This document shows, in pieces, positions 7,785 to 17,654 of a DNA stretch of 51,656 nucleotides. Position 1 is the stretch's first letter; each line of letters begins with the position of its first letter. This stretch comes from an uncultured Lachnospiraceae bacterium (lineage in GTDB: Bacteria; Bacillota; Clostridia; Lachnospirales; Lachnospiraceae): NCBI GenBank assembly GCA_937885345.1, contig CAKZZH010000121.1, positions 1 through 51,656 of the forward strand, read 5' to 3'. The translations under genes were made by a program, and so were the position numbers. The notes under the pieces were generated by a model that did no database searches, was not told the DNA's origin, and saw nothing but the letters and a program-made list of their open reading frames with translations.

Positions 7785-9051
7785 AAACGGATATATAGAA
7801 TCCGTCGTGATCGCCGTCGGGAAGTATCTCTCTTTCCTTCTCAAGTTTGAAAGGGAAATTTGCCTCAAACCACTTAGCATTCTCCGAATTCTCGCCCGTT
7901 CCTATCGTACAGGTCGAGTATATAAGCTTTCCGTCGGGTTTTACATACTCGGCAGATACCTTTAAAATATCCCGCTGATGCTTAATAAGCTCCTTTGATC
8001 TCTCGGTTGTCCAGTTATATTTTATGTCCGGTTTACGGCCTATGCAGCCAAGTCCGGAGCACGGAAGATCGCACAGAACAATGTCTGCGCTTTCTCTGTC
8101 CTCTTCGTGAAACGACAGGGCGTCCCTTACCTGCGTATGCACATTGTGAAGCTCAAGTCTTGCAAGATTGGCATTAATGAGAGCTGTCTTCTCCTCCGAC
8201 ACATCTCTTGCAAGGACATTTCCCTTGCCGCCCATGATCTGAGCTATATGGATGCTTTTGCCTCCCGGTGCGGCGCACACATCGATAACAGTATCATTTA
8301 CGCCGGCGCCGACCATATTGCAAAGTATCATACTGCTAAGGTCCTGGACGAATATTTTACCCTCATTCCACTCGGGGATAGCTTCGAGATGATCATAATC
8401 GGATATCGCAACAGCTTCCTTAACTTCTTCGCTCATTGCGGTTGTAATACCCTGTGCATTAAAGGATTGAACAGCCTCGTAAGGTGTTATCTTAAGGGTG
8501 TTGACACATATCCATAACGGTCTTGGAAGAAACTGAGCTTCAAGGATCTCATAAGTCTTCTCAGGACCATAATAGTCCATAAATTGCTTAACAAGGGGTT
8601 CAGGCGTCGAGTACCTGATCGCAAGATCGCTGATACGCAAAGAAGTAGGAGTATTGATCGCCCCTCTTTTACGGATAAGATTGCGCAGCACTCCGTTGAC
8701 AAAACCGGAAAGTCCCGAGAAGCCCTTGCTCTTGGCAAGTTTAACCGCCTCGTTGCAGACCGCATGCTCCGCACCTTCCATATATACGAGCTGATATACG
8801 CTCATTCTTAAAATATTCCTGATAACAGGCTTCATCTTATTAACGGGAGTATTCGATACCTGACCGAGATAATAATCGAGCGTCAGCCTTCTCTCCACAG
8901 TTCCTCTTACAACCTTGGAGATAAAAGACCTTTCGCTGCGTTCAAGGTACTGATATTTACTGAGCGCATCCGAGATAACCACATGGGTAAAAGCCCCATC
9001 CTCTATCATCATAAGTGCTTCCAGAATTACCGTTCTGGTGTTTACATTCAT
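7756..9051 (-). CDS. rsmB: 16S rRNA (cytosine967-C5) methyltransferase RsmB
   Basis: Methylates C967 of 16S rRNA with SAM. 431 residues: a NusB-like RNA-binding domain (about 1-130), then a Rossmann methyltransferase core with DVCAAPGGKSIHIAQ, DLPCSGLGCIGRKPDIKYNW and YSTCTIGTGENSENAKWF; the Cys in each of the last two blocks are the catalytic pair of RNA m5C enzymes. The ATG overlaps the fmt stop by 4 bp (ATGA). Its 3' end has been tandemly duplicated into the rlmN leader. Confidence 0.96.
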   Translation of the reverse strand: MNVNTRTVILEALMMIEDGAFTHVVISDALSKYQYLERSERSFISKVVRGTVERRLTLDYYLGQVSNTPVNKMKPVIRNILRMSVYQLVYMEGAEHAVCNEAVKLAKSKGFSGLSGFVNGVLRNLIRKRGAINTPTSLRISDLAIRYSTPEPLVKQFMDYYGPEKTYEILEAQFLPRPLWICVNTLKITPYEAVQSFNAQGITTAMSEEVKEAVAISDYDHLEAIPEWNEGKIFVQDLSSMILCNMVGAGVNDTVIDVCAAPGGKSIHIAQIMGGKGNVLARDVSEEKTALINANLARLELHNVHTQVRDALSFHEEDRESADIVLCDLPCSGLGCIGRKPDIKYNWTTERSKELIKHQRDILKVSAEYVKPDGKLIYSTCTIGTGENSENAKWFEANFPFKLEKEREILPDGDHDGFYISVFKKDHDYGY

Positions 9052-9968
9052 CCTAAAACAGTTCCCTTCGTAATTGCATTGCCTCTGAGGAAATCCGCGG
9101 CAGGCATACGTTTCTTACCCTCGAGCTGGAGCTCGGTGATCATAAGAGCGTCGCTTCCGCACGCCACTGTAAAATGATCCCTTCCAACATCGATAACCTC
9201 GCCGCACTTACCTGCGCCGTCAGCCACATCCGCAGCCCATATTTTAAGTTGCTTGCCGTCAAGATATGTATATGCTCCGGGCCAGGGATTAACGCCCCTT
9301 ATAAGCCTCTCAAGGCTTACGGCATCTCGCGTAAAATCAAGGTGCCCAAGTGTCTTGTCAAGCTTACCTGCAATACTCATCTCGCCCTGCTGAGGAGTTC
9401 TGATCACGGCGTTCTTTTCTATTTTATCGAGGGTCCCGATAAGAGTTCTGGCGCCCAGATCTGCAAGCTTGTCAAAGAGACTTCCGCCTGTTTCCTTAGG
9501 ATCGAGCTTGTATCTGCCGACCGCGATAACATCGCCGGTATCAAGTCCCTCATCCATCTGCATTATGCTTACACCGCTCTCCTCATCGCCGTTGATAACA
9601 GCCCACTGAATAGGAGCCGCACCCCTGTATTTGGGTAAAAGTGAGGCATGAACATTGATGCAGCCGTATTTGGGAAGTTCAAGGATCTCTTTGCTAAGTA
9701 TCTGTCCGAATGCCACAACAATAATAAGATCAGGATTAAGCCGCTTTAAAGTCTCGATAAATTCAGGTTTTCTGACAAGACCCGGCTGGTAAACCGGGAC
9801 GCCGAGCCTGATGGCAGCCTGCTTAACCTCGGAATATACGAGTTTGTCACTTCTGCCCCTTGCCTTGTCCGACTTGGTTACAACGCCTATAACATCATAA
9901 CCGGCCTTAACCGTCTCCTCAAAAATATGCGCCGCAAAATCGGGCGTACCCATAAACAGAATTCGCAT
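9048..9968 (-). CDS. fmt: Methionyl-tRNA formyltransferase
   Basis: Formylates initiator Met-tRNA using 10-formyl-THF. With ATG at 9968 the protein has 306 residues and begins MRILFMGTPDFA, the family's usual N-terminus; AGGAG lies 6 nt upstream, inside the def 3' end. An in-frame ATG 18 bp earlier lacks a suitable site. Catalytic residues are visible in NVHASLLPKYRGAAPI (Asn, His) and MDEGLDTGDV (Asp). def ends 2 bp upstream and rsmB overlaps downstream, giving the classic def-fmt-rsmB operon. Confidence 0.97.
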   Translation of the reverse strand: MRILFMGTPDFAAHIFEETVKAGYDVIGVVTKSDKARGRSDKLVYSEVKQAAIRLGVPVYQPGLVRKPEFIETLKRLNPDLIIVVAFGQILSKEILELPKYGCINVHASLLPKYRGAAPIQWAVINGDEESGVSIMQMDEGLDTGDVIAVGRYKLDPKETGGSLFDKLADLGARTLIGTLDKIEKNAVIRTPQQGEMSIAGKLDKTLGHLDFTRDAVSLERLIRGVNPWPGAYTYLDGKQLKIWAADVADGAGKCGEVIDVGRDHFTVACGSDALMITELQLEGKKRMPAADFLRGNAITKGTVLG

Positions 9969-9969
9969 T

Positions 9970-10458
9970 TCATTCTCCTGATCCATCTTCTTCGGAAAGC
10001 TCGCTTACATCGTGAAGTTCGCCTTCAACATGGTCTATATACAAATCTCCGTCAAGATGACTGAGCTCGTGAACGATCGCTCTGGCAAGAAGTTCCGTAC
10101 CCTCAATGGTTTGCTCGTTCATATCAAGATCGTAGTATTTGGCGATAACATGATTGGGTCTGGTTACGATTCCGAATTTGCCGGGCACACTGAGACACCC
10201 CTCGCTGCCGGTCTGCTCTCCGTCGCTGGTGAGGATCTCGGGATTGACCATGGTAATAGGGCCCTCTCCGACATCTATGACCACGATCCTCTTAAGCACG
10301 CCAACCTGAGGCGCCGCAAGGCCTACTCCGTCCGCATCATACATCGTATCGAGCATATCCTGAGCAAGTTCCCTTATTCTGGGTGTAATCTCGGTGATAG
10401 GCTTACATACCTTTCTGAGAATTGGGTCATCATTGATTCTTATATTTCTGAGTGCCAC
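9970..10458 (-). CDS. def: Peptide deformylase
   Basis: Removes the formyl group from nascent proteins. The 162 residues show all three motifs: GVGLAAPQVG (44-53), EGCLSVPG (86-93, metal-binding Cys) and HELSH (130-134, metal-binding His pair and catalytic Glu). The start codon is GTG, with a perfect GGAGG 7 nt upstream, 12 bp after priA. Co-transcription with fmt pairs formylation with deformylation. Confidence 0.97.
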   Translation of the reverse strand: MALRNIRINDDPILRKVCKPITEITPRIRELAQDMLDTMYDADGVGLAAPQVGVLKRIVVIDVGEGPITMVNPEILTSDGEQTGSEGCLSVPGKFGIVTRPNHVIAKYYDLDMNEQTIEGTELLARAIVHELSHLDGDLYIDHVEGELHDVSELSEEDGSGE

Positions 10459-10470
10459 TTTACTACCTCC

Positions 10471-12675
10471 TTACCTGAAATCAAACTGTATGCTGCACTT
10501 CCTGTAATATTCCTCGTTGTCTCTGATATGCTTTTCAAGCGAATCTTTAACAGCGGTAAGCACATCATAATCGCTATGTTTATAATATATCATTCTGTAA
10601 AATATGTCATTAATCTTATATATACTCGCATTGGCCGGACCGATTATCACAGCGCCGCTTTCGCTCTTAAGCGATTCTGCTTTGATCTTCAGAGATGCGC
10701 CCGCAAGAAGCGCCTCATCGGCGGATGCGATCTTAACAGACATCATATGCTTAACGGGCGGATAATCCATAACATCCCTGTATCCGATTTCCTGCTCATA
10801 AAATGCTTCATAGTCTTGCTTTGAGGATGCCACGATCGCCGCATTCTCCGGGTCATAAGTCTGTATTATAACCTTACCCTTGAGGTTACTTCTGCCGGCT
10901 CTTCCCGAAGCCTGCACAAGAAGATCGAAGGTCCTCTCAGATGCCATATAATCCGGTACATATAAAGAACTGTCCGCAAGAAGCACTCCTACAACCGTAA
11001 CATTCGGAAAATCATGACCTTTGACGATCATCTGCGTACCGACAAGTATATCTGCCTCATGATTTGCAAATTGGCTGAGTATGGCATCGTGCCCGTCCTT
11101 GCCCCTAGTGGTATCAAGGTCCATTCTGAGCACCGAAGCATTAGGAAAAGTCACCTTGATCTGCTCCTCTATCTGCTCCGTTCCGGCCTTAAAAGCACCT
11201 ATTCTCTTCGAACCGCATTTGGGACAGATGCCCTTGTAAGACTCTTCATATCCGCAGTAATGGCATATAAGCCTGCCACCTCTGTGAAGCGTCAGAGACA
11301 CATCACAATGAGGACATTTTACTACATTACCGCAGTCTCTGCAATTGATAAAGCCGCTGTATCCGCGCCTGTTAAGAAAGAGCATTATCTGCTCGTCCTT
11401 CTCAAGCGCATTTGTCATTGCTTCTTTAAGCGCCGCTGAGAACATACTGCGGTTTCCGTTTTTAAGTTCCTCGCGAAGGTCAACAATCTCCGTATCCGCA
11501 AGTGTCGCATCCCCCGCCCTTTCATCAAGCGTGTAGAGTTTATAATCCCCCTGCTTTGCCTTATAAAATGCATCCAGCGATGGAGTCGCCGAACCGAGTA
11601 TTACCTTCGCATTGTTCATCCTTGCAAGCTCAATCGCTGTCTCCCTTGCGTGATATTTGGGAACATTCTCGCTCTTATAGGCGGTTTCCTGCTCCTCGTC
11701 TATGATCACCAGACCCAGATCCTTAAAAGGAGTAAAAAGCGCCGATCGCGGCCCTATCATGATCTTGACTTTGCCCTCTCTGGCAAGATTGAAACGATCG
11801 TATTTCTCACCGTCTGAAAGTCTTGAATTGATAATGGAAATGGTATCTCCGAAACGGTTATAGAATCGCATGACCGTCTGATAAGTCAGTGCGATCTCGG
11901 GTATGAGCATTATAACCTCTCGCCCTGTATTAATAACATGGTCTATAACCTCCATATAGACTTCGGTCTTACCGCTTCCGGTAATACCTCTTATAAGGCA
12001 TGTATCGTTAATGCCCGCGTCAATATCGGCGCATATCGAATCGGCAATCTCCTGCTGCTTTTTATTCAAGGTATGCCTTACCCAGTTGCCCGAAGATGCA
12101 CTGATCGAATTACGAAACACGATATAATCCTCGCATTTGAGAACACCCTTCTCTTCGAGTTTCTTGATAACCGATGCAGCAACCGAAAGTTTGCTTGTAA
12201 GAAGTCCCTGCTCCGTCACGGGATTCTCGGCCATAGCTTCAAGAACTCTTGCCTGAGCAACCCAGTGTTTATCATGCGCCTCACTCGCCAGAGCAAGAGC
12301 CTCTGAAGGTTTCACAAGAAGAGTAACAGTTACTTTGCTGACCTCTTTAACCCTTTTCTTGATGGGAATAACTGTTTTAAGCGCCTGATTGATGGTACCG
12401 CCGTAATTCTTCTTCATCCAGTACGCAAGCGCAATAAGCTTCCTGTCAATGCTGACCGCTTCGCTGATTATCTCTTTGATCTCTTTGAGTTTTGATACAT
12501 CTATCTCGGCAATATCGGTAAGCTCAACGACATAGCCCTTCCTCTCGGATCTGCCGAAGGGTATCACAACCCTCATGCCAACCTCAAGCACGCCCTCCAT
12601 TTCAGCAGGAACTATATACTGAAAAGTCCTATCGAGCTTCTCGTGCGATATATCGACTATTATATTGGCATACAT
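10471..12675 (-). CDS. priA: Primosomal replication protein N' (PriA helicase)
   Basis: 3'-5' helicase that reloads the replisome at stalled forks. The 734 residues comprise an N-terminal 3'-DNA-binding domain, helicase lobe 1 with GITGSGKTEVYM and IDEEQETAYK, the zinc insert with four CxxC pairs (CRDCGNVVKCPHC ... CHYC ... CPKC), and lobe 2 with QASGRAGR. ATG follows GGAG at a somewhat long 9 nt. It is shorter than the roughly 800-residue Bacillus protein, but no motif is missing. Confidence 0.96.
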   Translation of the reverse strand: MYANIIVDISHEKLDRTFQYIVPAEMEGVLEVGMRVVIPFGRSERKGYVVELTDIAEIDVSKLKEIKEIISEAVSIDRKLIALAYWMKKNYGGTINQALKTVIPIKKRVKEVSKVTVTLLVKPSEALALASEAHDKHWVAQARVLEAMAENPVTEQGLLTSKLSVAASVIKKLEEKGVLKCEDYIVFRNSISASSGNWVRHTLNKKQQEIADSICADIDAGINDTCLIRGITGSGKTEVYMEVIDHVINTGREVIMLIPEIALTYQTVMRFYNRFGDTISIINSRLSDGEKYDRFNLAREGKVKIMIGPRSALFTPFKDLGLVIIDEEQETAYKSENVPKYHARETAIELARMNNAKVILGSATPSLDAFYKAKQGDYKLYTLDERAGDATLADTEIVDLREELKNGNRSMFSAALKEAMTNALEKDEQIMLFLNRRGYSGFINCRDCGNVVKCPHCDVSLTLHRGGRLICHYCGYEESYKGICPKCGSKRIGAFKAGTEQIEEQIKVTFPNASVLRMDLDTTRGKDGHDAILSQFANHEADILVGTQMIVKGHDFPNVTVVGVLLADSSLYVPDYMASERTFDLLVQASGRAGRSNLKGKVIIQTYDPENAAIVASSKQDYEAFYEQEIGYRDVMDYPPVKHMMSVKIASADEALLAGASLKIKAESLKSESGAVIIGPANASIYKINDIFYRMIYYKHSDYDVLTAVKDSLEKHIRDNEEYYRKCSIQFDFR

Positions 12676-12708
12676 CTTATATCACTCCATTACAAAACGC
12701 AGCATCTA

Positions 12709-13836
12709 TCAGATTATAAAATCCGCAAACACCACATTACTCACATCTATTCCCGCCTCGGAAAGCCTTACATTATCGCCCTCCGTGATAATGTGTCCGC
12801 TCTCCTCGTATTTCTTCAGAACCGGGCCGTATATGCTGTCCATACTCTCTCCAAACTGCTGCATAAATAACATTTTACTGACGCCCTTCATCATTCGCAT
12901 ACCAAGGAACATAAATTCCGCCATCGCATCTTCCTTCGACAGATATTCAACATCCGTTTTCTCTTGAAGGGGATTCTCGATATATGAGCGTATGTCCCGT
13001 GTATTATTGTATCTCATGGCCCCTATAAAAGTCGCCGCTCCGATGCCGAAACTCACATAAGAGCCTCTTGTCCAGTAAAGTATATTATGTCTGCACTCTC
13101 TGCCCGGCAGTGCATAATTGGATATCTCATATCTTTCGTAGCCGTGGCTCTTAAGTATATCCTTAGTGATGTAATACATCGCTCTCTCGGTATCTTCATC
13201 CGCGACTCTCGGAAGCTGTCCCTGCTCGTACATTTTAAGAAGAGGCGTGCCCTCCTCCATAATAAGGCTGTACGATGAAATATGCTCAGGCTTAAGCTCT
13301 ACCACTTTACTCAAAGTGTCCACATAATCATCCGTTCCCTGACCGGGAAGACCGCTCATGATATCGATATTGATATTGTCAAAGCCCATACGGCGGGCAA
13401 GACTGTAGCTGTCAAGAAACATTTTATAATCATGGATCCGTCCGAGCATTATAAGCTCGTTTTCATGAACCGACTGAAGCCCGATGCTAAGGCGGTTTAC
13501 GCCTGCCTCCTTATAGGCGGCAAGTTTCCCTTCATCAAGCGTTCCGGGATTACATTCCACGCTTATCTCGCAGTCACCGCTAAGTCTGTACAGACCGCGC
13601 ACAGCGCCCATTATCCGTTTAAAAAATGCCGGCTTCATTATCGACGGGGTTCCGCCTCCGAAGAAAACGGAACTTATCTCCACATCTCTAAGCCTGCCGG
13701 CCATTTCCTGTATTTCTGTTTCAAGTGAATTAACATATTTCTCAATTGTCTCATCCGTAGCAGGTGCGGACAGAAAGTCACAATATGAACACTTGCGACG
13801 GCAAAAGGGAATATGTATATATATACCGAATGCCAT
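12709..13836 (-). CDS. hemW: Radical SAM heme chaperone HemW
   Basis: Formerly annotated as an oxygen-independent coproporphyrinogen oxidase; HemW proteins bind heme and deliver it to targets. 375 residues, beginning IYIHIPFCRRKCSYCDF with the [4Fe-4S] Cys at 12, 16 and 19; FFGGGTPS and ISVECNPGTL follow, with a HemN_C-like winged domain at the C-terminus. The extra Cys after CxxxCxxC found in true HemN (CxxxCxxCxC) is absent, favouring HemW. The ATG overlaps the preceding stop as TAATG. Confidence 0.93.
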   Translation of the reverse strand: MAFGIYIHIPFCRRKCSYCDFLSAPATDETIEKYVNSLETEIQEMAGRLRDVEISSVFFGGGTPSIMKPAFFKRIMGAVRGLYRLSGDCEISVECNPGTLDEGKLAAYKEAGVNRLSIGLQSVHENELIMLGRIHDYKMFLDSYSLARRMGFDNINIDIMSGLPGQGTDDYVDTLSKVVELKPEHISSYSLIMEEGTPLLKMYEQGQLPRVADEDTERAMYYITKDILKSHGYERYEISNYALPGRECRHNILYWTRGSYVSFGIGAATFIGAMRYNNTRDIRSYIENPLQEKTDVEYLSKEDAMAEFMFLGMRMMKGVSKMLFMQQFGESMDSIYGPVLKKYEESGHIITEGDNVRLSEAGIDVSNVVFADFII

Positions 13837-14456
13837 TAAACCGTCAATTCCTTACTATCGATAAAATCATTAATCCTGCGTATCACATGTCTCATTCTGG
13901 CTCTTCTGTATCTTCTCATCATACGTCTCAGATATCTGAACATTTTCTTCTCTCCCTTATTGGCAAGAAGTAAGAGCACTTTATCAAGCTCCTTGGCGGT
14001 ATCCGGATGCATAAGTCTTGCAAGAGGCGCCTGCGGTCCGCCTTTATGAAAATACATAAGAGGTGCCGCGTCCGTATAATCGGCTCCGAGATAAATCTTG
14101 CTGGCCGCAACCCGGTCGCATACCATTTCTACAAAATAGTTGACAGGCATCTTGACACCGACCAGCTTACCTGTCTTGGCATCATAATCATTCCAGTATT
14201 CATAATGATGCTTATTGCGTCCTTTATGATGGAGCCAGGCCTTTGAATAGCCATAATCTTCCCTGGCGGCTTCGTTAGGACTTCTGTCGCCTTGATAGTA
14301 TAACACACCCTGAATGAATTCTGTGGGTCCGTATTTGGACAGATCATGAAAAAGTCCCTGAAATCCTATTCCGGCCCTGAAACAATTCTTCATAACCTCA
14401 TGCCTGTGTGTTGTTATCGTTGCGAAATGTTTTTTTGCGTTTTCCAAATAATCCAT
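13836..14456 (-). CDS. DUF5662-like protein, His-rich, function unknown
   Basis: 206 residues from ATG at 14456 (a GGGGG run 8 nt upstream). A TTG 24 bp earlier would extend into lepA and was not chosen. No signal peptide or membrane segment is seen. Many conserved-looking His residues (TTHRHEV, FHDLSKYG, WLHHKGRNKHHYEYW) suggest a metal-binding, HD-like helical fold; I match it to DUF5662 from memory. The C-terminus is highly basic (MMRRYRRARMRHVIRR), which could contact nucleic acid. It lies 13 bp after lepA and is TAATG-coupled to hemW. No function is assigned. Confidence 0.75.
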   Translation of the reverse strand: MDYLENAKKHFATITTHRHEVMKNCFRAGIGFQGLFHDLSKYGPTEFIQGVLYYQGDRSPNEAAREDYGYSKAWLHHKGRNKHHYEYWNDYDAKTGKLVGVKMPVNYFVEMVCDRVAASKIYLGADYTDAAPLMYFHKGGPQAPLARLMHPDTAKELDKVLLLLANKGEKKMFRYLRRMMRRYRRARMRHVIRRINDFIDSKELTV

Positions 14457-14469
14457 TCTATGCCCCCAT

Positions 14470-16281
14470 TTATTCGTCAAGCTTAAGCACGCTCATAAAA
14501 GCTTCCTGCGGTATTTCCACATTACCGATCTGGCGCATTCTCTTCTTGCCTTCCTTTTGCTTTTCAAGGAGCTTCTTCTTACGTGAAATATCACCGCCAT
14601 AGCACTTTGCAAGAACATCCTTGCGGAGTGCTTTAACAGTCTCACGCGCGATTATTTTACTGCCGATCGCAGCCTGAATAGGAATCTCAAAGAGATGTCT
14701 CGGAATCTCATCCTTAAGTTTCTCGCACATTTTACGGCCACGCTCATAAGCACTGCCCTCAAATACGATAAAGGACAGAGCATCAACCTCATCCCTGTTT
14801 ATAAGGATGTCAAGCTTAACAAGCTTGCTCCTCTGATAACCTTTAAGCTGATAATCAAAGGACGCATAACCTCTCGAACGGCTCTTGAGCGCATCAAAGA
14901 AATCATAAATTATCTCATTGAGCGGAAGGACATATTTTATAAGTGCTCTGGTGCCCTCAATATATTCCATTCCGATATATTCGCCCCTTCTCTCCTGGCA
15001 GAGCGTCATGATCGCACCGACATATTCGCTGGTGGTCATTATTTCCGCATCCACAACAGGCTCCTCCATATAATCAATCTCCGCAGGCTCGGGAAGATTG
15101 GAAGGATTGGTGACGTCAAGGACCTCTCCGTTAAGCTTATGTACTTTATAGACAACGCCCGGAGCGGTCGTTACAAGGTCCAGATTATATTCTCTCTCAA
15201 GTCTCTCCTGAATGATTTCAAGATGAAGAAGGCCGAGGAAACCGCATCTGAATCCAAAGCCGAGTGCGATAGATGTCTCGGGCTCATAAAACAGAGACGC
15301 GTCATTAAGCTGCAATTTCTCCAGTGCATCCTTAAGATCCTCATAATGCGCGCCATCCGCAGGATAAAGCCCGCAGTAAACCATCGGGTTTACTTTCTTA
15401 TAACCGGGAAGCGGCTCGGCAGCGGGATTATCGGCATCGGTTACCGTATCTCCGACTCTGGTATCCGCCACATTCTTAATGCTCGCCATTATATACCCTA
15501 CAAGTCCGGCCGAAAGCTCTTCGCAGGGAATGTACTGACCAGGTGCAAAATATCCGACCTCAACAACCTCCGCCTCGGCGCCGGTTGCCATCATAAGGAT
15601 CCTGGTACCTCTCTTTACTGTACCCTCAATAACACGGCAGGACACGATAACTCCTTTATATGAATCATATACGGAATCAAAAATAAGTGCTTTAAGCGGA
15701 GCATCCGGATCTCCCTTCGGAGCCGGAAGCTTATGCACGATGGCCTCAAGCACATCTTCGATATTAATCCCGTTCTTGGCTGAAATAAGCGGAGCGTCCT
15801 GAGCTTCAATGCCGATAACATCTTCAATCTCATTGATCACATGCTCAGGCTGGGCGCTCGGAAGATCTATTTTATTGATTACGGGAAAGACCTCAAGGCC
15901 ATGGTCGATAGCCATATATACATTGGCAAGTGTCTGCGCCTCAATTCCCTGAGCCGCGTCCACGACAAGCACTGCGCCTTCACAGGCGGCAAGGCTTCTT
16001 GATACCTCATAATTAAAATCCACATGGCCCGGAGTATCGATAAGATTGAAGATATATTCTTCCCCGTCCTTCGCCCTGTAGATTATACGTACGGCTTGAG
16101 CCTTTATCGTTATGCCTCTTTCCCTCTCGAGATCCATATTATCAAGAATCTGATTCTGCATTTCCCTCTCGGTAAGAAGACCCGTCTTTTCAATTATTCT
16201 GTCGGCAAGCGTTGATTTACCGTGATCGATATGCGCCACGATGCAGAAATTACGCACCTTGCTCTGATCTGTATGAGCCAT
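14470..16281 (-). CDS. lepA: Elongation factor 4 (LepA), ribosome back-translocase GTPase
   Basis: Translational GTPase that remodels stalled or misassembled ribosomes. With ATG at 16281 it has 603 residues, the typical length; GGAG sits 6 nt upstream, whereas the earlier ATG at 16302 has no ribosome site. G1 AHIDHGKST (16-24), G3 DTPGHVDF and G4 NKID are present; the C-terminal LepA-specific domain ends KKKLLEKQKEGKKRMRQIGNVEIPQEAF. A promoter candidate lies at 16315-16343, so it may start its own transcript within the larger operon. Confidence 0.98.
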   Translation of the reverse strand: MAHTDQSKVRNFCIVAHIDHGKSTLADRIIEKTGLLTEREMQNQILDNMDLERERGITIKAQAVRIIYRAKDGEEYIFNLIDTPGHVDFNYEVSRSLAACEGAVLVVDAAQGIEAQTLANVYMAIDHGLEVFPVINKIDLPSAQPEHVINEIEDVIGIEAQDAPLISAKNGINIEDVLEAIVHKLPAPKGDPDAPLKALIFDSVYDSYKGVIVSCRVIEGTVKRGTRILMMATGAEAEVVEVGYFAPGQYIPCEELSAGLVGYIMASIKNVADTRVGDTVTDADNPAAEPLPGYKKVNPMVYCGLYPADGAHYEDLKDALEKLQLNDASLFYEPETSIALGFGFRCGFLGLLHLEIIQERLEREYNLDLVTTAPGVVYKVHKLNGEVLDVTNPSNLPEPAEIDYMEEPVVDAEIMTTSEYVGAIMTLCQERRGEYIGMEYIEGTRALIKYVLPLNEIIYDFFDALKSRSRGYASFDYQLKGYQRSKLVKLDILINRDEVDALSFIVFEGSAYERGRKMCEKLKDEIPRHLFEIPIQAAIGSKIIARETVKALRKDVLAKCYGGDISRKKKLLEKQKEGKKRMRQIGNVEIPQEAFMSVLKLDE

Positions 16282-16314
16282 ATATATCTCCGTATCTGTC
16301 ATTTATTTTTATTA

Positions 16315-16343
16315 ATTTTACTGTATAAAAATCGAAAAATCAA
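16315..16343 (-). promoter_or_regulatory. Sigma-A-like promoter upstream of lepA
   Basis: On the minus strand, TTGATT (16343-16338) is followed after exactly 17 nt by TAAAAT (16320-16315), in AT-rich DNA. It overlaps the aroA stop codon and lies 33 bp before the lepA start. Confidence 0.5.
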
Positions 16344-17620
16344 TTACCTGCAAGCCTTGCAAGATCGTCATAGAAGTTCGGATAAGAAATATTCACGCAC
16401 TCGGCATTCTCAATATCACACTCGCCGCTTGCAAGTGCGGCGATCGCAAAACTCATTGCAATTCTGTGATCGAGATAGGAATTGATGGATGCACCGTGAA
16501 GCATCTTGCCGCCCTCAATGATCATGCCGTCATCGGTCGGAGTAATATCACAACCCATCGCCTTAAGACCCTCGCAAACGGTATCTATACGGTTGGATTC
16601 CTTAACCTTAAGCTCAGCTGCATCTTTTATGACCGTGCGCCCCTTTGCAAAAGCTGCCATTACAGCAATTATCGGGATCTCATCTATAAGTGTGGGGATC
16701 ATATCCCCTTCAACAACCGTTCCGGTAAGACTGCTGTATTTTACAAGTATATCGCCTGCCGGCTCACCGCCCGCACTTCTCTCGTTAAGAAGGCTTATAC
16801 TGCCTCCCATTGCCTTGCAGACCTCGATAATTCCGGCTCTGGTGGGATTTATCCCGACATTCCTGATAAGTACTTCGCTGCCCGGCACGATCAACCCTGC
16901 GGCGATAAAATACGCCGCCGAAGATATATCACCCGGAACCTGAATATCCTGCGCATAAAGCTCCTCGGGAGGACAGATCACAGCCGTAAGCCCATCGCTT
17001 ATCACATCCGCACCAAAGCCTTTAAGCATAAGCTCCGTGTGATTACGCGAGAGTGACGGCTCCGTAACAGAGGTCTTCCCATCCGCATAAAGTCCGGCAA
17101 GAAGCACTGCGGATTTAACCTGCGCCGATGCGACAGGCGAATTGTAATCAATTCCCGTAAGATGCGACGGTTTGATCGTAAGTGGGGCATACATTCCGTT
17201 TTCGCCGCTTCCGCTTATATCTGCGCCCATCATTTTAAGGGGCGTAATTATTCTTCCCATCGGTCTTTTCCTTATGGACTCGTCACCGTTTAACGACGAT
17301 TCAAAGTCCTGCCCCGATAAAATCCCGCTTATAAGTCTTGTAGTGGTTCCGCTGTTGCCCGTATCAAGTACATGTTCCGGCGCCTTAAGGCCGTGAAGCC
17401 CCTTTCCTTCCACTCTTACCTTATCGCCTTCTCTTAATATATCCACACCCATACTGCGAAAGCATTCAATGGTTGAGATACAGTCCGCGCCCGGAAGGAA
17501 ACCCTCAACATGAGTAATACCTTTGGAGATCGCGCCGAACATAATGCTTCTGTGGGATATTGATTTATCGCCGGGAACACTTATTTCACCGCGAAGATTT
17601 GTATGTTTCTTAATGATCAT
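16340..17620 (-). CDS. aroA: 3-phosphoshikimate 1-carboxyvinyltransferase (EPSP synthase)
   Basis: Sixth step of the shikimate pathway: shikimate 3-phosphate plus PEP to EPSP. 426 residues with the two-lobe fold. Seen: GDKSISHRSIMFGAI near the N-terminus (PEP/S3P-binding Lys, Ser, Arg), NSGTTTRLISG, RKRPMGRI, and KESNRIDTV plus the DHRIAMSFAI block near the C-terminus. It follows tyrA by 34 bp, so two aromatic-pathway genes are linked. Confidence 0.97.
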   Translation of the reverse strand: MIIKKHTNLRGEISVPGDKSISHRSIMFGAISKGITHVEGFLPGADCISTIECFRSMGVDILREGDKVRVEGKGLHGLKAPEHVLDTGNSGTTTRLISGILSGQDFESSLNGDESIRKRPMGRIITPLKMMGADISGSGENGMYAPLTIKPSHLTGIDYNSPVASAQVKSAVLLAGLYADGKTSVTEPSLSRNHTELMLKGFGADVISDGLTAVICPPEELYAQDIQVPGDISSAAYFIAAGLIVPGSEVLIRNVGINPTRAGIIEVCKAMGGSISLLNERSAGGEPAGDILVKYSSLTGTVVEGDMIPTLIDEIPIIAVMAAFAKGRTVIKDAAELKVKESNRIDTVCEGLKAMGCDITPTDDGMIIEGGKMLHGASINSYLDHRIAMSFAIAALASGECDIENAECVNISYPNFYDDLARLAGN

Positions 17621-17654
17621 TTTACCGTCCTTTTGCAGATCATAACTGCCCGAA

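Noticed and set aside
14695..15663. Long open frame (322 codons) on the plus strand opposite lepA
   Set aside because: Fully antisense to the conserved lepA gene; rich in Ile/Arg/Lys as expected for a shadow frame, with no recognisable domain.
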